Part shown: piece by piece, positions 10,901 through 16,561 of the stretch
How the letters are laid out: every line of letters starts with the position of its first letter
Numbering within the stretch: the stretch's first letter is position 1
Source: Candidatus Omnitrophota bacterium
GTDB lineage: Bacteria > Omnitrophota > Gorgyraeia > Tantalellales > Tantalellaceae
Direction: 5' to 3'
Assembly (NCBI GenBank): GCA_018814505.1
Contig: JAHIZQ010000266.1
Span: forward strand, 1-16,561
DNA: 16,561 nt
The notes under the pieces: generated by a model
Database searches by the model: none
What the model saw: the letters and a program-made list of their open reading frames with translations, nothing else
What the model was told of the DNA's origin: nothing
Made by a program: the position numbers and the translations under genes

Positions 10901-11291
10901 CAATTATGGTAAGATTCTCTTTTTTCTTAACAATCCTTCTGCGGGATTCAATGTTTCCCACATTGTTTCGTCTAACTAAATTAAACGCGTCAATATTAGT
11001 TTTTTCAGACGCGCGCGACAGACGGCTGGCAAGTTCTTCATCATTTATACCAGGGTTTATAGCCAGAATATCCCTAACAATGTTTCTGTCAATTTCAAAA
11101 CTTTCAGCAATTTGAGAAATCTTTATGCCGGTTATTCTCTTTTGTTTTAAATCAAAGTCGTTTACGCCCAGGACGGTTACTTTGTTCGGGTCGGATTCGG
11201 ATCCGGCGGTTTCGATTAACGCGGGCATATGTTCACTTTTGATTTTGCCGTTTACGAAGAGTATTACCTGTCCGTTCGAAAGCTTGGGCAC
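4857..11291 (-). CDS. Giant multi-pass membrane protein with CPBP-like protease domain (protein B)
   Basis: The 2,144-residue product is rich in Lys, Glu and Leu, with membrane blocks between long helical regions. The GTG at 11291 is the first start after the upstream stop. A GGTGAG lies 21 bases before it, too far for an ordinary ribosome site, so coupling to A or a start at the ATG at 11228 is possible. Residues 57-83 are LysM-like or helix-turn-helix-like. Membrane blocks lie at about 258-402 and 728-828. Residues 540-690 and 1125-1170 look like helical-repeat solenoid. Residues 1180-1312 carry EEALYR, FIRSH and HATLD, the three motif types of the CPBP (CAAX/Rce1) protease family. The remainder, to 2144, is helical with no family I recognise. 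The end falls inside a TPR repeat that continues past the stop into C, so this C-terminus is probably not the ancestral one. The coding reality is certain; the function is not. Confidence 0.9.
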   Translation of the reverse strand: MPKLSNGQVILFVNGKIKSEHMPALIETAGSESDPNKVTVLGVNDFDLKQKRITGIKISQIAESFEIDRNIVRDILAINPGINDEELASRLSRASEKTNIDAFNLVRRNNVGNIESRRRIVKKKENLTIIEDLGTGRFSGDVLLYVRRLNSWINAACGNAAMPSIPGLDVSQFMPGGIKMPASSVISDEDPLFKDVLPFGSREPGSVCPENITIEEENGKIILKVGEVSFQEDAIDEYAETVPESEPFLKGSRLWRNFLRRLQPLLLWIMLAPNPKVRGMIFVVSAAGILSCLALPLFGATIATSGIMISTALISIPAMKIFERLYLNLGSSEHAIRNKLIFLGITAVLVAIGAYFAALPLLEILGSLSLPSWLNVMRLKPVLMPIMKYAVIVIASFKLLKKGFISGKNWVWDHLIKPKKKRTVEVSEEIIGFNAAKKAYDDSMKKNAKLVRERFNLPDDTDISRSQRSIFVKEKAEKILRRQIGLSDNETLDFSLIDGFINVSLADKKTDALIKELADKFKEQAKLRGQGTEGGKPDPDKAIKLYEFAIYLNRHRLLMKGADKRIIYAEIARTGKQISDIKDHGIKDAKPLPSAAKDIDAEIKEAANAALGSGRNPLVRLYLRLISEGIGLPFVRKFELYNKAERTNNDEMHIILAELALSSDDKKAASEHISRILSDNADTKTKLRKELRGFLSVKEDEQKEDKAKTQKEDKSKQYKTVILSKFPTFAKYILPIVITSAYVFRKTFGGTVAKAVGKKMPGWIMSNTAGKVITKFLIVPMAETFKTISMFVTTSVSIPFAGVVLPMWGIALIVLSIILLVEITAAIDHFMLNRREKQELTKVSQLLEQQNMKKCFPWWGFKLSSFSDAARIINRHLDLYDKESDENLKKTHFANAKKTANRLKKRRRLRKLDAMKESNNLSELLEWLQVSSASLRIARIENEDEDELKAMEKNIAETIKNYISKLNDENLQVTDNPRSLLVIIADVITVPEDWKETIELLNVKLIKQQENLLASDEYTNETLSEPKDRPITPRYTFEKDNKSQNLDKLHKIMDILAGKKDKHKNDLDLLKDNITAIEKDSIAPIDSASIPQKEKEKTKEPDTRIKELIKKITKEKEGPGFPDSSRLAELYYKLASAYKEKSEKPDSEEMRQAEFYLSQAQSALLSKGRNTTQKLVASGMGIFKEEALYRGLPAFFLSSVICALKYFGITTAQYKVPILILGEVPLLQVLFFAIIAVSAIFFIRSHKEESFAAPSKKWATRYSPDVLSSFLSVFLPWAFITSGVFTEVAVIFIAAVLIHATLDMLIFNINAVIGKQLLGYALTQKNISEKGWASLTNENKALWNDIYRNLTEIKLARKKLYEGIYLKERFLKEASLLTQKDMELLRTKLNAAETGEEKKELKDNLNLAIKNLNELTSELLKLRGYKTLYRGVPIWNWRKKSRRAYLNVLSAWLDKNQKEFKELKQEKAASELSGLDTEIITRLSGLTEQHAFFALWKARLSAWYQNRKVVKQKERKQKATNKVNRLEGRLKKVETALGSATSELKSKTHTAEILLERNNRTLKEEQIRLLNAYKEKALKEISARLDRNQNPGTIKKIIETTLKPIIKNDISIQINTLENFKNEDVGDIINDYIAPIANALILQTGENAKDNISVVLVPLFDSLILRKRELIESSDTGASAPLLNFQTEVNSPVISAILDEIFKNIKPSDLNSTAKIDLKNEIYNCLSEAWIEKNSFLKLQQDENESSVDYAKRQKKWINNAQNIKNIYDNTVLPFLEDPFGIQESAVKKLAKLLNDPRITKETIEDILSKALADLQTKPKNKLLLTVTILCLEKTIKDEEGKYDPAELDFLIDKCVLLIKELPIEKKKEYENKLVGFIYDFISDKDKRFEKISFLLSDNELKLSKHFLTGLFSREMGLGERVSAQIITTIIKHIADDKSTLIGEGDIHFTFPEICDMLEKVLVNTHIPLIDKSMLVSTEITAITGENLDKIEQIIKLCEKLTANIENADNYTKAIQSLEIFWSFMTGLYTVDMLEINEDDSEKIKIQKENIIISTRNMLAKVLFEETKDDPKQLAVKNDNDAVFINLTNLYNDYKDALKKLKESQKKETERLLKESKEQKYWAHIYKSRSFEVEGNYKEATLEE
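7356..7754 (-). other. Possible CPBP (CAAX/Rce1-type) intramembrane protease domain in protein B
   Basis: Residues about 1180-1312 hold four hydrophobic segments. EEALYR (1185-1190, codons 7722-7739) fits the EExxxR motif, FIRSH (1242-1246) fits FxxxH, and HATLD (His1299 codon 7395-7397) fits HxxxN/D. In the known family the glutamates and histidines form the active site within the membrane. The first two motifs are about 56 residues apart and the last two about 53, somewhat wider than I expect, and FIRSH sits at the end of a helix rather than within it. The domain may be active, degenerate, or a chance resemblance. Confidence 0.5.
8808..9110 (-). other. Membrane block 2 of protein B (about 3 helices)
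   Basis: Residues about 728-828 have hydrophobic stretches near 732-746, 788-805 and 806-826 (IALIVLSIILLVEI is the clearest). The stretch between contains Gly/Lys-rich loops. Long charged helical regions lie on both sides. Confidence 0.7.
9150..9189 (-). repeat. 16-bp direct repeat, 24-bp period, in a Lys/Glu linker
   Basis: The plus-strand word tttatcctctttttgc occurs at 9150-9165 and again at 9174-9189. It encodes a duplicated octapeptide unit (QKEDKAKT / QKEDKSK, residues about 702-717 of protein B) in a charged linker just before membrane block 2. It looks like a recent slippage duplication and is probably neutral. Confidence 0.85.
10086..10520 (-). other. Membrane block 1 of protein B (about 4 helices)
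   Basis: Residues about 258-402 contain hydrophobic runs near 262-274 (short), 279-299, 300-318, 339-362 and 383-400. They are bounded by basic residues (GSRLWRNFLRR before, KKGFISGK after). I recognise no family motif. The basic flanks suggest both ends face the cytoplasm, but this is inference. Confidence 0.75.
11042..11123 (-). other. LysM-like or helix-turn-helix-like segment in protein B
   Basis: Residues 57-83 contain SQIAESFEIDRNIV followed by LAINPGI. An IA pair, an aromatic, then NPG fits the longer LysM variants, in which 16 residues separate IA from N. The same stretch also resembles a helix-turn-helix (IAESFEIDRNIVRDIL). I cannot decide between them. Confidence 0.3.
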
Positions 11292-11306
11292 ATTAAGCGC
11301 GTTTTT

Positions 11307-11309
11307 TTA
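11307..11309 (-). other. In-frame TAA separating protein A from protein B
   Basis: The coding strand reads GAG TGT TAA AAA AAC GCG CTT AAT GTG. The stop is followed by five sense codons (KNALN) and then the GTG start of B, all in the same frame. The residues before the stop (TNGVDASPITDGEC) could be a natural C-terminus. A normal gene boundary is the simplest reading, although continuity of the frame leaves readthrough or loss of a sense codon open. Confidence 0.85.
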
Positions 11310-14300
11310 ACACTCACCGTCAGTGATGGGAGAAGCGTCTACTCCGTTTGTAATTTCTTGCACAACAAGAACGCCGTTTTCTTCAAAAACCGCGCGCATT
11401 CTTTTTGGGATAAGAAATATTTCGCCATTGCGAAGTTCTTCTTTTATTTCTTCAATAATAATCCGCGCCCCGGGTTTAACATTATTTTCTTTTGCTAAAA
11501 ATTTCGCGGATTTATAAAGCTGTCCTTTCTCATTTTCGTCGTCAAGCGCCACGTACATATCGAATTCGTATGGTGGTTCCGGTATCGGCTCTGACGCGCT
11601 CATGGCGTTGTTAAACGCTTTGGAAATGCACCTATCAACATCCTTTGCTTTTGTTTTACGTCTTTCTTTTATTTTTTCTTGAATTTTTTTTGCTTCTGTT
11701 TCCTGCGCGCGTTCATTCAGGTTTTCTTCAATACTGGGAGTTACTGCATTTGCTTTCATTATTATGCCGCCAGAGGGAAAGGCGACTTGTTCCCCAGTCC
11801 AGTCGGTTGTTTTTTTTGTGCCGTATTCCACCTGCCGGATTGTTTCACTACTCTGCCCTAATGCCATAACTGGGGGTGGGTCAATCCATCTTTCACTGTT
11901 TGTCGGTTTTGTTATTTCTCCAACCTCGAGACCTTTTTCAAATATTCTTCTTTCAAGATTTCTCAAAAATTTCTGGAATCTAACCTTAAAATTGTCTTGA
12001 GGCTGTTCCTGGTCCGCTTTCGTAGCGGCCTCTTTTGTAGCAAGTGCCATTTCGATTTGGTTAACCGCTTCAACTCGCGTTTTACCGGGCAGTTTTTCTT
12101 TGTTATTTTCAAGCGCTTCTATTAAGAAGGCTCTGGCAAGATTTTGCGTGTAGTCAGTTAAAAAAGTTTCCGTAGTTTCAGTAAGTTTATTCTCAAAGTC
12201 TTTCGCTACTGGTTTTTTGTTTGAGGCATTGATTCTATGTTGGTATTGCGCCATAAGGCTTTGTTCTTCTTCAATAATATCTGATTTTACTCTGCCTCGG
12301 GCTACTTCAAGATATACTAGATTGAATAGCAGATGTTGACCGAGTTCTTTTTTTAATTGTTTCCGCAATTTTTTGAGCGCTTTTTTAAACGCCCTTTTGT
12401 TTTTCGCAAGTTCCTCAAGGCGGGTTTTCTTGTAGCCAAGCTTTTGCATGAGAGCGTCAATTGTTATCCCGCTTTTACTCAGTGTCAAAGTAATTTCAAG
12501 GACGGCGCGCAAACGTTTCGTATGTTCGTCAAAATCTTTCGCGTCTTTCCAAGCTTTTTTTAGAGTCTTCGTTTTTTGTTTTTTATCCTTAATTGTTTTA
12601 CCAGTAATGGCATAATCCAAAATTTCGTCAATTATATTTTCTGTTAATTCTTTTGAATTCGCGAGTTGTACAGGATCTTTGCTCTCTTCTTCAATTGTCA
12701 CGCCATGTTTGGTTATTTTTTCGTACTCCTTTTTTTCGAAAGGTCGGCGCTTCACTGCCACGCGATACATAACATTTGTTAAAACGCCGCGCAAGATACG
12801 TGACTCAGAATCAATTTTATCGCGGTTACATTGACCGATATAAAAATACAAATCCATTTTTTCGCGTATTTCTTCATTCTTTTCGCGGTTTTGTTGAAAA
12901 GCTTCTTTGGTTTCCTTCATCGCGCGTATTCTTTGCTGTGCTGTTTTTTTAAGATCGTTTTGGATTTCTTGGCGGTCTTTAATGATTTCTGTCCGAGAAA
13001 GCTTGATATAAAGCAAATCTTCCTCGATTTGGCGAATTTCTTCATCCAATATAAAATTGGAGATCTTTAACGCCGCAAGGCGGTTTCTTTCGATCTTTTT
13101 GTGACTAAGTCTTATTTTTAACTGCTCTTCCTGTTTTATTTTTTTTGTGTTGAACTTATAACGCCCTTTTAACGACATATACCAATGCGATTCGATTTTC
13201 ATGATGCGTTCTACGAGCTCTTTACGGTAACCGTCAGCATATTCAAAAACGCGTTTTCTTCTTTTTTGATACTCTTTTTGTTTGTCTGCCGGTAATGGAA
13301 GAGCTGAGTCATACCAACCCGGAACGCCTATGGTAGCAAAATCACTGTTCTGATCGATGGTTTTAGCGTTATCCAGGTCAGGTACGCCCAAAACTCGCCA
13401 GACACGTTTACTTCCCGGATCCAAGACACGCGCGGCTCTTCCTCCAACCTGGGCGCTTAACCGTGCCGTTTTCATGTCTTCCTGCTCAAGTTCTAGACCG
13501 TTCACGCGCGAGGCGATAATAATTTCAAACGCGTGAAGAAATAATTGCTTGTTGAAATCTTCTTTGTGTTTTCCTTCGCCTCGTTTCGCGTTAAGCTGTT
13601 CTTTTAGAAGCTCTTTTTTGTCATAAGCTTCTTTGATGCCTTCCGCGTCACGGTTGTCGCACGCGGTTTTCCAAGCTTGTTCAGCTTTAAAAAGTTCTAT
13701 GTGAAGTTTCCCTGGAAAAATAAAGCCTAAGAGGTCTTCCATTTCCTGGAGATATTTTTGAATTTCGTCGTGTTTTGTTGAAATTTGTGTTTGTAATTCT
13801 AGGGGCACCTCTTTATGTAAAATTGCTTTTTCTTTAAGGTTTCGAAGTTCTTTTTCAGCACGCCCAAGTTTTGTTTCAGCTGTAGCCCGTTCTTTTTTTG
13901 TGTCCGCAATGTTGACGTCAAGTAAATTTGAGAGATCGTTTAAAGCCGTTCTCAAGTCCTGTATTAGATAAAGTCTTTCTAAAGAGTTTTCATTGAGCGA
14001 ATCCATTTCCCGAGTTTTGTCAAGGCTTAGTATTGTTTCGATTATGATTTGTACAATTTTTTCGGCATTCCATCGGTCAAAACTGTCTGCCAAGGTTTCA
14101 TTTTCAATAATTTCACGCAGATATTTTACGCCGTTCTCCCATTTGGGAAGAGCCATATTAATACCTCTTCCCAAGAGTGACGTTCCAACCGAAATATGGC
14201 GCGGCAAACCCGCGAAGCATTCTGCTATTTCAATATCATCGTTTGCTAAAATTAGATGCATATATTCTTCAGGGATTTCCAGTTCATCCAGGATTACAGT

Positions 14301-16561
14301 AAACGCGTCCCTGGCATGACCGCCATCGCAAAGAATTATGGGTTTTGGAGAATTGTCGTTTTCGCGTCCTGCTTTTACTTCATCCGCGAGCCGTTCATAA
14401 AGTTCTTCAAAAGTAGCCACGTTCTCAGTTTCTTTTGTAATGACAGCTCTTTTATACATTCTTGCGAGCTGGATAATGTCATCCAGACCTTTGCCAAAGT
14501 TTTCCCGCATTTCATCGGCTATTTGTTCTTTGGGCATGGTACCACTGTCTCCGCCGAATTTCCCATGAAATCTGTTTATGACATCCTGTCCGCTCATCCT
14601 GCTTTTGGTAAGATTTTCTCCTGAAACGGGGGGCTGTTTTCCTTCCTTGTTAATTTCCGAGTAATCTAAGGCGATCATGGCTTCCAAATACGCGCCGTAT
14701 CTTTGTTCTCTTTGGTTGTTTAACGCGCCTGCCACGTCTTTAAGTTTAATGGAAATTCCTCCGTGTTCGTCTTCGATTACTTCAAAATGTTTGCCCCGTA
14801 CACGGCTAAAAATAACAGTTAACGCGCAGTGAATTCCTTCTTCAAAGTCTTCCATACTTTCCGCGCCCATTTTCTTTCCAAGATCCGAATATAACCCTTC
14901 AATTACTGCCCTACCGTGCCGGGTAAGAGTTATTTGCCGGTTTTTGTGGTCAATTGTGCAAATAGATTTATCATTGTGATCGCGCTTTTTTTGATTGAGA
15001 GGCGTGTCGTCAATCCAACCGACTTGAAGCTCATTAACGTCTAGAACGCCTTCGGAAACCTTTTCTTTAATCACTTTTGCTAACCTCGCGTAATTCAAAA
15101 GGCGATTTTTTTCGTTTGAGTCGGCATTAAAGGGTTTTCCGAATTCCGCTATGATGTAGTCGGTAAGAAACTGATCCATTAAAACTTCGTCAATTTCGTC
15201 TATGTTAGCAAAGTAAAAGTTAAGTTCGTCGTTCGCGTCAAGACTATTACCAAAGATTCGTTTACGCCGGTCATCATCATCTTCCTGCATTAAAAATCCA
15301 AGGTTCGCGATGCTGACGTATGTTACCCCGGGTGTGGTAAAAGCTTCCGTCAGCTTTTTTTCACTACTCTTGATATTGATATGCCGTACGGTAAAATTGT
15401 TACCCATAAGCCGTTCATACACTCTTCCCATACCTTCGCCTTCAGTGCTCGCGTTACGTTTCGCGAGACCATCAGTTGTTTCTATGGAAAAAACCGGTTT
15501 TCCGGTAAGGGCTCTTAACCACAATGCAAGACAAGTGGTTGAAGTTTTACCTTCACCTGTAGGAAACTCAAGAATTTTTCCTATCGCGAGTTTACTTCCG
15601 GCAAAAATACGCATGTTCTGACCTTTTACCCTAAAATCTTTTTCCATTAAAATGCCGAATATAAAAAGCCCGGTTCCTTTGATTATAAATTCGTTATGGC
15701 GCTTGTTGTTTTCGTTAAAAATGTCTTCGTCCGCGGCTAGTTCCAGTAACCCGTCTTCGCCATCGCGTATTTTTTCAATTATTTGCGTTTGAATTGCTCG
15801 TCCAAAAGCATTAAACCCTTTTTCAGTTTTACCTTTTACATATAAGTCCTGTTGTTGCAGTGCGAGCGGGTTTAATAAATCAGCCGCGGTCAACTCTTTT
15901 GGGACAGGGGCTTTCTCTTTAAGCGCTTTTTCTTTACGCGCTGTATTCATATCTGTTAGAAGTGTGTTGATTTCGAAGTCAGAAAAACTTTTAATAACAC
16001 TTTCCAGCTCGCGGTTCATAAAAAGTTCCACCTTATCTTGAAACAGAAAAGCTTCCATGTATCCGGCGGATTGTTCTTTTTGTCTGCGGTACTCTTCAGC
16101 CATTTTCCTGATAAGCATACTAATTTCCACGCGATGCTTATGTTTTTTATTGGAATCAAATAATTTTCCATACATGGTTTCTTGTTCATAATTAAACCGT
16201 TTATTCGTGTCGATTTGGTCAGCCAAGTGCATATTTTCTAATTGTGCGGTTTCGATTTTTTGTTTAAGTGTTTTGCAACGCGCGCCTAATTCTTTAAGTT
16301 TATTCAAAGACGCTTTTAAGCGTTCGGGAGAAATTTCCCCGTCGCGAATCATTTTTTCTAATGTGTTCCATTCACGTTTTACTTGAAGATATAGGCGAAT
16401 GTTCGATTTAATGTCACGCAGTTCCTTCTCAAATTTATCTATATGTTCAGAAACTTTGCCTTTCAGTTTTTTTCTTTCAGCATCTTTTCCAATGTAAGGG
16501 TTTTTAGCTATGTGATGCACAACTTCAAGAAGGCGGTAATAACTTGAGTCGCCGTATCCCA
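11307..16561 (-). CDS. Giant coiled-coil protein with divergent SecA-type motor (protein A, 5' partial)
   Basis: This is probably a cytosolic or membrane-peripheral ATPase; I see no signal peptide or membrane helix. The frame is open to the right edge, with 13 more codons before the GTG at 16520, so the true start lies outside the window. Residues below count that GTG as 1. Residues 1-270 are charged and helical. Residues 280-1045 hold a SecA-like motor: P-loop TGEGKT (321-326), DEID (441-444), a substrate-crosslinking-like segment (about 515-620), GRG (784-786) and GGRAAR (1026-1031). Residues 1090-1540 are Lys/Glu-rich coiled coil. Residues 1540-1600 are Gly/Pro-richer, and a compact tail ends in GEC. 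Known SecA proteins are about 800-1,000 residues, so this one is at least 1.7 times longer. The SecA zinc-binding tail is absent. It ends in TAA 15 bases before the next start, in the same frame, so the genes are surely cotranscribed. Family assignment is fairly sure; the substrate is unknown. Confidence 0.9.
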   Translation of the reverse strand, partial: GYGDSSYYRLLEVVHHIAKNPYIGKDAERKKLKGKVSEHIDKFEKELRDIKSNIRLYLQVKREWNTLEKMIRDGEISPERLKASLNKLKELGARCKTLKQKIETAQLENMHLADQIDTNKRFNYEQETMYGKLFDSNKKHKHRVEISMLIRKMAEEYRRQKEQSAGYMEAFLFQDKVELFMNRELESVIKSFSDFEINTLLTDMNTARKEKALKEKAPVPKELTAADLLNPLALQQQDLYVKGKTEKGFNAFGRAIQTQIIEKIRDGEDGLLELAADEDIFNENNKRHNEFIIKGTGLFIFGILMEKDFRVKGQNMRIFAGSKLAIGKILEFPTGEGKTSTTCLALWLRALTGKPVFSIETTDGLAKRNASTEGEGMGRVYERLMGNNFTVRHINIKSSEKKLTEAFTTPGVTYVSIANLGFLMQEDDDDRRKRIFGNSLDANDELNFYFANIDEIDEVLMDQFLTDYIIAEFGKPFNADSNEKNRLLNYARLAKVIKEKVSEGVLDVNELQVGWIDDTPLNQKKRDHNDKSICTIDHKNRQITLTRHGRAVIEGLYSDLGKKMGAESMEDFEEGIHCALTVIFSRVRGKHFEVIEDEHGGISIKLKDVAGALNNQREQRYGAYLEAMIALDYSEINKEGKQPPVSGENLTKSRMSGQDVINRFHGKFGGDSGTMPKEQIADEMRENFGKGLDDIIQLARMYKRAVITKETENVATFEELYERLADEVKAGRENDNSPKPIILCDGGHARDAFTVILDELEIPEEYMHLILANDDIEIAECFAGLPRHISVGTSLLGRGINMALPKWENGVKYLREIIENETLADSFDRWNAEKIVQIIIETILSLDKTREMDSLNENSLERLYLIQDLRTALNDLSNLLDVNIADTKKERATAETKLGRAEKELRNLKEKAILHKEVPLELQTQISTKHDEIQKYLQEMEDLLGFIFPGKLHIELFKAEQAWKTACDNRDAEGIKEAYDKKELLKEQLNAKRGEGKHKEDFNKQLFLHAFEIIIASRVNGLELEQEDMKTARLSAQVGGRAARVLDPGSKRVWRVLGVPDLDNAKTIDQNSDFATIGVPGWYDSALPLPADKQKEYQKRRKRVFEYADGYRKELVERIMKIESHWYMSLKGRYKFNTKKIKQEEQLKIRLSHKKIERNRLAALKISNFILDEEIRQIEEDLLYIKLSRTEIIKDRQEIQNDLKKTAQQRIRAMKETKEAFQQNREKNEEIREKMDLYFYIGQCNRDKIDSESRILRGVLTNVMYRVAVKRRPFEKKEYEKITKHGVTIEEESKDPVQLANSKELTENIIDEILDYAITGKTIKDKKQKTKTLKKAWKDAKDFDEHTKRLRAVLEITLTLSKSGITIDALMQKLGYKKTRLEELAKNKRAFKKALKKLRKQLKKELGQHLLFNLVYLEVARGRVKSDIIEEEQSLMAQYQHRINASNKKPVAKDFENKLTETTETFLTDYTQNLARAFLIEALENNKEKLPGKTRVEAVNQIEMALATKEAATKADQEQPQDNFKVRFQKFLRNLERRIFEKGLEVGEITKPTNSERWIDPPPVMALGQSSETIRQVEYGTKKTTDWTGEQVAFPSGGIIMKANAVTPSIEENLNERAQETEAKKIQEKIKERRKTKAKDVDRCISKAFNNAMSASEPIPEPPYEFDMYVALDDENEKGQLYKSAKFLAKENNVKPGARIIIEEIKEELRNGEIFLIPKRMRAVFEENGVLVVQEITNGVDASPITDGEC
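13386..14363 (-). other. NBD2 with large helical insertion between motifs V and VI
   Basis: Residues about 720-1045 of protein A. A strand reading KPIILCDGG (726-734) starts the domain, like 'QPVLVGT' in SecA. GRG codons are at 14163-14171 and the motif VI block is at 13410-13451. Between them, residues about 855-990 are rich in Lys, Glu, Leu and Gln with heptad-like spacing, which I read as an inserted coiled coil that does not disturb the flanking motifs. Confidence 0.75.
15111..15683 (-). other. NBD1 with Walker A and Walker B (DEID)
   Basis: Residues about 280-470 of protein A. The segment before the P-loop (GQNMRIFAGSKLAIG) sits where SecA has its nucleotide-sensing 'DVQLLGG' region; Gln301 is the probable counterpart of the conserved glutamine, but the surrounding match is weak. 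TGEGKT and DEID are both intact, consistent with ATP binding and hydrolysis. Confidence 0.8.

Larger units (their letters stand above)
13386..15683 (-). other. SecA-like motor region of protein A (NBD1, PPXD-like, NBD2)
   Basis: The order matches SecA. NBD1 carries the P-loop (Lys325 codon at 15546-15548), then a segment like SecA 'ITYGTNNEFGFDYLRD' reading VTYVSIANLGFLMQ (399-412), then DEID (15189-15200) where SecA has DEVD. The PPXD-like part has TIDHKNRQITLTRHG (522-536), close to the SecA 'VDEKSRQVNLTERG' stretch. KFGGDSGT (654-661) stands where SecA has KLAGMTGT. NBD2 has GTSLLGRGINM (779-789) for motif V and QVGGRAARVLDPGS (1024-1037) for motif VI, keeping both arginines of the GRxGR pattern. 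About 240 residues separate motifs V and VI, against roughly 65 in E. coli SecA; the extra is largely charged helix. All key ATPase residues I can check are present, so an active motor is likely. Confidence 0.85.

Noticed and set aside
11301..11307. Slippery heptamer A AAA AAC at the A/B junction, as a programmed -1 frameshift site
   Set aside because: It begins in the last base of the stop codon, so ribosomes would terminate first, and no frame change is needed because A and B share a frame.
13386..15683. Protein A as the housekeeping SecA
   Set aside because: Motif sequences are divergent, there is a large insertion between motifs V and VI, the zinc tail is missing, and the chain is far too long.

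Overview
The whole 16.56 kb window is coding on the minus strand. In one minus-strand frame (5,519 complete codons, bases 16559 down to 3) I read sense codons from edge to edge, broken by only two TAA codons, at 11307-11309 and 4857-4859. Three very large products result, in transcription order. A (16561-11307, at least 1,750 residues) is open at its 5' end. B (11291-4857) has 2,144 residues. C (4856-1, at least 1,618 residues) is open at its 3' end. There is no intergenic region over 300 bases, and I see no RNA gene, CRISPR array, insertion sequence or terminator.

A is a coiled-coil protein built around a divergent SecA-type translocase motor, with recognisable Walker A, DEID, substrate-crosslinking-domain and arginine-finger regions. 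B alternates multi-pass membrane blocks with long charged helical stretches, and carries a possible CPBP/CAAX-type intramembrane protease (EExxxR, FxxxH and HxxxD motifs). C has a long coiled coil, at least four TPR-like motifs and a two-helix membrane hairpin. A motor, membrane-spanning blocks, a possible membrane protease and TPR scaffolding in one transcript suggest a self-contained machine for membrane-coupled protein handling. That function is inferred from the domains alone.

The most unusual point is the second stop. TAA 4857-4859 falls inside a TPR helix, in register. The repeat resumes on the next codon in the same frame, and C has no plausible ATG or GTG start for 85 codons. B and C therefore look like one polypeptide split by a nonsense codon, by readthrough, or by a sequence error. 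The A/B boundary is more ordinary: 15 bases separate a TAA from a GTG start, also in the same frame. If both stops were absent or read through, the protein would exceed 5,500 residues.

The organism is bacterial, with about 37-40 % G+C judged from sampled lines. Giant lysine/glutamate-rich proteins combining SecA-like, membrane and TPR parts resemble the giant genes known from Omnitrophota (OP3, PVC-related). I infer that placement from architecture only; no taxonomic marker gene is present.
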